Origin: Aedes albopictus
Lineage: Eukaryota; Arthropoda; Insecta; Diptera; Culicidae
Assembly: GCF_035046485.1 (NCBI RefSeq)
Contig: NC_085137.1
Span: 2,767,977-2,831,976 of the forward strand
Length of the DNA stretch: 64,000 nucleotides
Direction of reading: 5' to 3'
The notes under the pieces are model-generated. The model saw nothing but the letters and a program-made list of their open reading frames with translations. It was not told the DNA's origin and searched no databases. Position numbers and translations under genes: made by a program. Below, one piece after another: positions 57,719 to 64,000 of the stretch (position 1 is the first letter of the stretch; each line of letters opens with the position of its first letter).

Positions 57719-57999
57719 TCCTCTCCTCTTCTTGGCGTAACGTCCTCACTGGGACAAAGCCTGCTTCTCAGCTTAAGTGTTCTATGACCACAGTTATTAA
57801 CTGAGAGCTTCCTCTGCCAATGACCATTTTGCATGTGTATATCGTGTGGCAGGCACGAAGATACTCTATGCCCAAGGAAGTCAAGGAAATTTCCTTTACG
57901 AAAAGATCCTGGACCGACCGGGAATCGAACCCGTCACCCTCAGCATGGTCATGCTGAATACCCGTGCGTTTACCGCCTCGGCGATATGGGCCCTGACTT
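57719..57999 (-). mobile_element. tRNA-type SINE, full length, exact 12-bp TSD (family S)
   Basis: The TSD GAATTTTACGTA is exact (57707-57718, 58000-58011). Minus strand: GCCGAGGCGGTAAACGC (A box), GACGGGTTCGATTCCCGGTC (B box), then CTTTTCGTAAAGGAAATTTC, CACACGATATACACATGC, CTCTCAGTTAATAACTGTG, AGCTGAGAAGCAGG and GACGTTACGCC, ending near AAGAAGAGGAG. Intact Pol III boxes and clear TSD suggest a rather young insertion. Confidence 0.88.
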
Positions 58000-58019
58000 G
58001 AATTTTACGTATACGAAGT

Positions 58020-59003
58020 ACAAAATGTTTTCGTTCACAGGTTTGGATGAGGCAAGGCGTTCAAAATGTGCAAAAGTGATCGGACAGTGGTACGCGTGTA
58101 AATCATAGGGGCAGGAATTTAATCGCGAGTGCAGGATAACTTATATGAGCGCGTGCAGGAAAATTGTAACAGTATTCTGGGAGTGAATATAACTAAAGCT
58201 TCAAGATCTATTAGTACGACTATTGGAGGAGATCCAGACGAATTGCTTACAAACCTGATGAAGGATATTTTTACGAAGTTTTTGGAGGAATTCCTCAAAT
58301 TCCCGTGACGTTTCACGGGTTCACCAGGGTGGCCGTTGGTCCTTTTTACGTTCACTACGATGATGGATATGGAAAATCATCAAGCAAGAGCCGCCGCATG
58401 CCTAGCTTTGTCCTGACCAAGGTGGCCTTGACTGAATGCCATGGTTCCCACGGGGGTCATTCCGACACCCGCGACAGGACCAGATCGGGTTGGTTGGTTC
58501 TACATGTCTACTACCAACCAAGCTACCAAACACTCATAATCAGATGGACATTTTTGCCAAATACAGTGCGAGAAATAAGTATGAAGATAGAGCCGTTTTC
58601 CATACAAAATAATCATGTTTAGGGATCAAAATCTCATTTTCTGGCGATTTGATTGTTATGGAATTTTGGCTGCAACCTTAAAATAACTAGAATTTTGGCT
58701 AGAAATATAAATCATCATCCATGAAAACGTTTATATCGACTTTTCAGATTCAAATAAATATAAAGACACATTTTTATATGGAAATATAAAAATGACGACG
58801 CTCGTCACCTTCTTTGTCAACCAGATTTGTTTTAAACAGATTATGCTGTATTGTTGTCCGTATGTATGCCGATCAACTATTCCGCTTTTCCTGAGAATTT
58901 TTACGCATTTCCATATTTCCATATTCATGTATGAAATCAAAATATTCAGTATTTTCGCCTAAAATTAACAGAGATTCTAATTTCTTTGTGTATCGTTCTC
59001 AAA
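58020..59003. other. 1 kb without a recognised gene
   Basis: A 105-codon plus frame (58305-58622) shows no motif. CATACAAAATAATCATG and other AT-rich sequence follow. Confidence 0.4.
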
Positions 59004-59179
59004 GTCCAAGGAAAAGTGATCCTTAACCGGATACAGGAGAAGATTGACGCAACTTTCCGACGGCAGCAAGCAGGGTTCTGTGCCGGACGATCCCGTGTGG
59101 ACCACATTGTCACGCTCCGTATCATCCTGGAGCAAATCAATGAATTCCAAGAGTCTCTCTACCTGGTGTTCATTGATTA

Positions 59180-59855
59180 CACTAGTTTACAAAATAAAAC
59201 GAAAGTAGTGAACTTCTGTCAACGACCAAAATTTTTGAAGTACAATTTAGCCCTGATTTCGAAACCATGCTTCAAAAAATTTTAAGTAGAGCAGTTTTTG
59301 AGTTTTAGCTCAATATCGAGTTTTACAACTTTTAAAAATATGGAATTTACTAAAATTCAAATATCTTGCGTTTTGTTCAACAAATTTCAAATCTTTTTTC
59401 ATAAATTAAAAGCTGAATACAATACCATTCGATCATCTGAATCAGGTTTTGCGTCAGAGTAATAAAAATTCAAGATACTGGCGAATTTTAGGGACGATCT
59501 CCTTAAATTTTAACCAAATTTCCAAAAATATATGAAGAAATGTATTTTTTCCAATAAGAAAAAAACAATCTAGAAATACTTCCTCAACGTTTATTTGACA
59601 TATCATATGTAGGCAAGTTACAGTAAAAAAATCAGCTCAATCGGAGCATTGATTACGGAGATTGAGATGTGTGAAGTGAGTGACGTTACTTAAAAATAGA
59701 ACAAAAATCGATTTCAAATTATCAATATTGTATGGAAAGTCGAAAAAATTTCCGCTCTACTGTAATTTTTTCCTTCACGTTTTCGAACTCAGGGCATGAT
59801 TCTACACCAAAAATGATGATCAGCTTACCGAGTTCAAAAATGCTGTAAACTAGTG
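59180..59855. mobile_element. CACTA-type non-autonomous element (676 bp) in the RT gene
   Basis: The ends CACTAGTTTACA and TGTAAACTAGTG are perfect 12-bp inverted repeats. TTA on each side (59177-59179, 59856-59858) is a 3-bp TSD. Excising it with one TTA restores FIDY-EKAFDR of the RT in frame. CACTA termini plus 3-bp TSD are the signature of the EnSpm/CACTA superfamily. The interior is AT-rich and non-coding. Confidence 0.85.
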
Positions 59856-60435
59856 TTACGAAAAAGCTTTCGACCGTCTCAATCACGGAAACATGTGGGA
59901 AGCCCTCAGGCGCAAGGGTCTCCTGAGAAAATCATCGGCCTCATTGAAGCACAGTACAGGGCATTTTCGTGCAGAATGCTGCACAACGGTGTTTTGTCCG
60001 ATCCCATCGGGGTCGTTGCTGGAGTGAGGCAAGGATGTTTGTATACTATCACCGCTATTGTTCCTCATTGAAATCGACGAGATCCTGGTAGGTGCGATTG
60101 ACCGTGAACCAAATCGTGGATTGCTGTGGCAACCTATTATTCTGGAACACCTAAATGACTTCAAATTTGCTGATGACGTTGCTCTTCTAGCTCAACGGCG
60201 CGGCGCTCTGATATGCAGAGCAAGCTCGATGATCTTACCAATCGCTCCTCAGCGGCAGGTCTTACCATCAACGTCAACAAGACCACATCGTTGGATGTAA
60301 ACACGGTCAACTTTTCCAGCTTTACGGTAGCTGGTAAATCAGTGGAGAAGCTTCCAATATCTTGGTAGCCAAATGGCGGCCGATGGCACAAAGGTGCACG
60401 GATCAAGAAGGCGAGGGCTGCTTTTGCGAGTTTAA

Positions 60436-60662
60436 GGTTGAAGGATTCGTCATTGATATCGTCGTCATCATTGAAATTGCGAAAGCAGTTTTCTCTTTCA
60501 AAACACAAATGTTCGTTACGAAAAAGAATTCACTGTATTACTGTATTATGGAGAATGGAATACAGTGAATACAATTTTATTATAAACATTTGTGTTTTGA
60601 GAGAGAAAACTGCTTTCGCAATTTCAATGATGACGACGATATCAATGACGAATTCTTCAACC
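60436..60662. mobile_element. TTAA-flanked foldback MITE (227 bp) in the RT gene
   Basis: TTAA at 60432-60435 and 60663-60666. The ends GGTTGAAGGATTCGTCATTG and the complementary CAATGACGAATTCTTCAACC start arms of about 95 bp (TATCGTCGTCATCATTGAAA, GCGAAAGCAGTTTTCTCT). Removing it with one TTAA rejoins the RT sequence AAFASL and RNVWKNNQISRR. TTAA points to a piggyBac-type mobiliser, although the ends are not classical CCC. Confidence 0.8.
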
Positions 60663-61259
60663 TTAAGAAATGTATGGAAAAACAACCAGATTAGTCGACG
60701 CACCAAAATCCGAATTTTCAACTCGAACGTGAAATCTGTGCTGCTATACGTCAGTGAAACCTGGTGCGTATCAGTGGAGAACACTCAACGGCTGCAGGTC
60801 TTTATCAATAGATGCCTGCGGTATATTCGTGCATGAAGGCCTCACAATTGGATCTCCAACGTGGAGCTCCATCGTCGATGCCATCGAAAGCCGATAGCAA
60901 CAGACATTCGGGAGCGAAAGTGGAGGTGGGTCGGCCACAGTCTACACAGGGGCGGAAACGAAATCTGCAAGCAAGCGTTAGATGAGAACCCAGCAGTACA
61001 TCGCAGCAGAGGCAGACCCAGAGGCTCATGGCGGCGCAGCCTCTACAAGGAAATCAAGCAAGTTGACAGAAATTTGACCTGGCCACAGGTCAAAGCGATG
61101 GCTGGCAATCGCCCTGAATGAAAATCTTTCAATTCGGTCCTCTGCACCACCGTGGTTGCCCAGGACTGAAAGGAAAGTAGTAAGTTATGATTTCTTTACA
61201 TTGTTGCAATTTTGGGCAAAAATGGTCTTCTACAAAATTGACAACTACAGCGAAACGTC

Positions 61260-61450
61260 GCCCATATAGCCACATCTGGTAGGGCATGGGTATTCAGCAT
61301 TACCATGCTGAGGGTGCAAAATACACATGCAAAATGATCATTGATAGAGAAAGCTCTCAGTTAGTAACTGTGGGAGCGCTAATGGAACACAATGATGGGT
61401 AGCAGACTTTTTCCCAGTGGGAACGTTACGCCTGGAAGAAGAAAAAGCTT
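61260..61450 (+). mobile_element. tRNA-type SINE copy with internal deletion (family S)
   Basis: GCCCATATAGCCACATCTGG, TATTCAGCATTACCATGCTG, then directly CAAAATACACATGCAAAATG (the B box and about 70 bp are deleted), AAGCTCTCAGTTAGTAACTG, CCCAGTGGGAACGTTACGCC and AGAAGAAAA. Same family as 57719-57999, opposite orientation. Confidence 0.75.
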
Positions 61451-63269
61451 AACGTTGCAAGCACTCAAAAAATAAACACCAGAATCACGACCAACTTGCT
61501 ATTAAATCATGCATTTATCTTATCAGTGTGTAATAAACCATCATAAATCCAGAAACATTTCCCATTACGATGATCCTCTTCGCAGCACAATATGAAATGT
61601 ACCTTCTACGATCGTCGGGTGTGATACAGAGTCAAATTAAATTATATCATCGTTGAATATGCATCAATGGTTCAGAACAAACTGGGTAAAATGCGGGATG
61701 GTACACATATAAATAAATTTATAATGTGATATGGCAGGGTTTCCAGAAATATGAATACGAAATGCTTCTTAAAACACCAAAAACAGAGAGCAAACAAGGC
61801 GATGAACTGGAAAAAATATTATATTATTATGGTTCCATAACACAAAACACACAAGCATTTTTCAAAGTCGAGTTTTAATTTCTTCCCTTTTGTTCTTCTC
61901 CTGCCATTTGATGATGCTCTCTTTGGATGCTGTCCGGTAGATGATCGACCACACGTTCACACGTCGTCAGCTCTGTTTGATACGGCATCTTTCTCACCGG
62001 AAAGAATGGACGTTATGGCATTCATCGTCGGTCGGTCTTTTGTCAAATGATGTCTGACTTTATTATGACTTGAGTTATTCTTCCCTACCATTAATAAGTT
62101 CTAAAATTTTATTCAAATCCAGATGAATAGCTAATATTCAGTTCAGTGTCAACGAGACGCTGTCGTCCCGAAACCGATGATGGCCCAACCTTCCTACTCT
62201 CCCGGCAGACGGTGCGCACAGAAAGAAGCTGTGTCCAACAAACGTCCACTTAATTGGCTGGAAAACAAAAATGAATATATAATGGCAGAATTATAAACGT
62301 ATAATTTTGGGAGATAAATTAATATATACTGGATTCGGCATCTTTATGAAATTCAATAAACACCCATGCCCGGGCGGTCAGAGAAGAAAGCTCGTTGTCA
62401 CTCGTTTCGAGAAAACGTATTTCTCACAAGTTATGTGGGATGTGTTGAGAACTTGGAAACGACAAAGAATACAAGCGATAAAACTCGTTTCATTCATGCT
62501 AGGAATCATTCAGCTCTCTCTAGATATAGTTATACTTTTTGGAACAGTTTATTGGTTCTTCAAATTTCTGCAAAATAATATTCAATCACCGTACGTTTCT
62601 AACTGACAAGTATGAACAACTCGTAATTCATTCTCGTTTTGCAATCATGATCGGGAACGAGACACTCAAAGTGAATGATGTCGGGACACTACTTCCAGAT
62701 AGATGGGGAACGATAACAGTACCAAATTAATTAGGCTTCAGTCAATGAAGTATAAACACCGCAGTACGTCGTGAAACTGAGTTCACCAGTACTTCTCGTT
62801 ATTATTATTTTTTATTCCCTATCTTTGTGAATCTTTTCCGTTTACGACTTTCAAGTTTCCGACAAATGGGACGGCTTCCTTTTATTCACCATCTTAGACC
62901 AAGCTTGGAAAACAAACATGTTGTGGTTTATTTATTAATGATATATATTTCATGTTTAATTTGACCATTTACCTAAATTGGCGATAATTTGATATTATGA
63001 CAGGTTAACTTATCATAATAATAATATTAATTAATTTACCTTTTCACGAACCTGTCCACAACTTTCTGAGTACCACTGATGGAATGCTGTTCGAGGAGGC
63101 ATGAAAAAGCGAAGAAAAAACAACACAGAAAATGTTTATATTCCTTAATGCCTGTGTGCAACGCGCTTTACGCGTGGTCACCTCAGTTTTACGGAGTCCT
63201 CCGCCGACAGTCTTCACACCAGACGTGATGGCGAGCCTTTCCCGAGTTTTATCTGCACGGTTCAGTGAG
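61451..63269. other. 1.8 kb without a recognised gene
   Basis: A 99-codon plus frame (62307-62606, TTG start) includes a hydrophobic stretch (VSFMLGIIQLSLDIVILFGT) but no ATG in a suitable place and no family. Otherwise nothing recognised. Repeat density is lower here than in the rest of the window. Confidence 0.4.
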
Positions 63270-63302
63270 ATAAAAGTCGTTTACGCGATCGCACAGTCAG
63301 TC
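63270..63302 (+). promoter_or_regulatory. Candidate core promoter 1 (TATA + Inr)
   Basis: ATAAAAG at 63270-63276 precedes an arthropod initiator TCAGTC (63297-63302, A+1 near 63299) by about 28 bp. TCAGT repeats follow directly (TCAGTCAGTCAGT). The surroundings are CG-rich compared with the rest of the window. Confidence 0.4.
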
Positions 63303-63355
63303 AGTGCTGCATACACTCCTCCTCTGGCCACCGTCGTCAGCCATGAACATGTGTA

Positions 63356-63425
63356 TGTATAAATATGTCTATGGCCTAACCAACCAGGCATAAAAGTGTG
63401 AAGGAAACCTTCTGTCTGTCAGTTC
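63356..63425 (+). promoter_or_regulatory. Candidate core promoter 2 (TATA + Inr)
   Basis: CATAAAAG at 63389-63396 lies 30 bp upstream of the A in the initiator TCAGTTC (63419-63425). An additional TATAAATA sits at about 63358. Downstream 63425-63640 is CG-rich and lacks repeats (GAGAGCGCGTCACTATCG, GACGCGACGGTGAGGC), as expected of a 5' UTR. The gene would lie mostly outside the window to the right. Confidence 0.5.
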
Positions 63426-64000
63426 GAGAGCGCGTCACTATCGTTTTACCTTCACTCGCCAACCTCGCGCAGCGGTGAACGTGGTTTTAATCTTTATCGC
63501 CGGCTATGCAACCTACCGACGCGACGGTGAGGCAGCCGAATCCAAACTGACCGTGCGGCTGTCACCCTAATACAACACATTAAGAACTGTTATCAGAGCG
63601 CACACATCAACCTTTGAGGTGAAGCGGGAAGGAAAATTAACGTTGCTGAAAATAATTTTTGAAAGTTTATGACAGTTTATTCGTAGAAATAGGCAGGGTC
63701 CCTCAGCGGTGAAGCTTTTTCCATTGATTAATTGTAAGCGTCAAATCGTGTATCGTGGATCTTTCCCACCAGAGAGTTTGGTTTCTACGAATTGTGACTT
63801 TCAATTTCTTTTTTGTTTATTTCACATTTAATCTATTGATTGCGCGTGTTTTTTTTTCTACTTTTTCTATGACCTCTTTCTTGCATCCGATCTGTACATT
63901 TGCAACAGGTGGACTTACAGGTGCACTTAGAAAGGACTCCATTTTTTGTATAGTTAGTTTGTATTGAGTAATGTTTTTCCTTAACAGGATTCACTTTGCT
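63426..64000 (+). other. Possible 5' UTR / first exon and intron start
   Basis: CG-rich to about 63640 and AT-rich afterwards. No convincing ATG frame: 63755-63967 (70 codons) is hydrophobic but starts within the AT-rich part, with no family recognised. It may be untranslated leader of the gene driven by the promoters at 63270-63425. Confidence 0.25.

Larger units (their letters stand above)
59004..61125 (+). pseudogene. RTE-like non-LTR reverse transcriptase pseudogene split by two DNA transposons
   Basis: 5'-truncated copy; the homologous part starts near KVILNRIQEKIDATFRRQQ (59010). It continues with AGFCAGRSRVDHIVTLRIIL and YLVFIDY, is cut at 59180-59855, resumes with KAFDR, IIGLIEAQYRAFSCRMLHNG and VVAGVRQGC, has the catalytic FADD (60166-60177), and is cut again at 60436-60662. 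It ends with NQISRRTKIRIFNSNVKS, SETWCVSVENTQRLQVFINR, RRCHRKPIATDIRERKWRWV and LTWPQVKAMAGNRPE*. Frameshifts near 59920 and 60040 and a small deletion after CLRYIRA add to the damage. The endonuclease half is missing. The nested insertions give a relative order of events. Confidence 0.88.

Noticed and set aside
62307..62606. 99-codon ORF with a membrane-like segment as a small membrane protein
   Set aside because: Starts at TTG, no ATG near the start of the frame, AT-rich composition makes hydrophobic runs by chance, and no family was recognised.
1..64000. CRISPR arrays, bacterial operons, phage genes
   Set aside because: Introns, SINEs, LINEs and MITEs show a eukaryotic genome; the tandem repeats lack unique spacers of constant length.

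Overview
The window looks like repeat-dense intergenic or intronic DNA from an aedine mosquito, probably Aedes. The main reasons are two Feilai-type tRNA-derived SINEs, three copies of a second mosquito tRNA-SINE, Penelope, LOA-like and RTE-like retroelement remnants, and many foldback MITEs. Base composition is AT-rich and no intact host gene is visible. Long open frames are nearly all by-products of repeats or broken transposon genes. The best host signals are one candidate 3'-terminal coding exon (54246-54463, +) and two closely spaced TATA+Inr core promoters near the right edge (63270-63425, +).

Left part (1-14.1 kb): a CATCCTTC-type microsatellite carries three insertions (22-190, 366-628, 1050-1953). 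A three-part minisatellite follows (1994-2566), then an LOA-like RT fragment (2970-3282, -) and a retroposon with long target-site duplications (3334-4216). A degenerate 12-mer minisatellite (about 8490-12260) is split by a four-unit foldback (8782-10322), a Feilai SINE (10797-10938) and a second copy of the retroposon (11145-11613, exact 20-bp TSD). Then come a hAT MITE with exact 8-bp TSD (12959-13507) and two foldbacks.

Middle part (14-34 kb): a 142-bp tandem repeat (16471-16990), a Mutator-like foldback with 9-bp TSD (17201-17602) and a Penelope complex (18320-21520). The complex holds a GIY-YIG endonuclease pseudogene, an RT fragment, inverted terminal repeats with hammerhead-ribozyme motifs, and two DNA-transposon insertions. 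Further right are a third retroposon copy, tandem duplications, several MITEs and a 3.3-kb inverted-repeat structure (28627-31916) enclosing other elements.

Nested giant (34.1-41.3 kb): a tandem array of about 300-bp promoter-like monomers is interrupted by a Mutator-like foldback. That foldback is interrupted by a 5738-bp hAT-type element (34215-39952, exact 8-bp TSD). The hAT cargo is about 5 kb of 12/24-bp EcoRI-rich minisatellite arranged as two inverted arms. The repeat unit has no stop codon in any of six frames, so it creates overlapping long ORFs on both strands.

Right part (41-64 kb): elements that repeat their own terminal motif internally, satellite-like tandem repeats (48.3-49.7 kb), more degenerate 12-mer minisatellite, a near-perfect 93-bp hairpin, an LOA-like RT fragment, SINEs, and an RTE-like RT pseudogene (59004-61125) split by a CACTA-type element (TTA TSD) and a TTAA-flanked foldback. 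The window ends at the candidate promoters.
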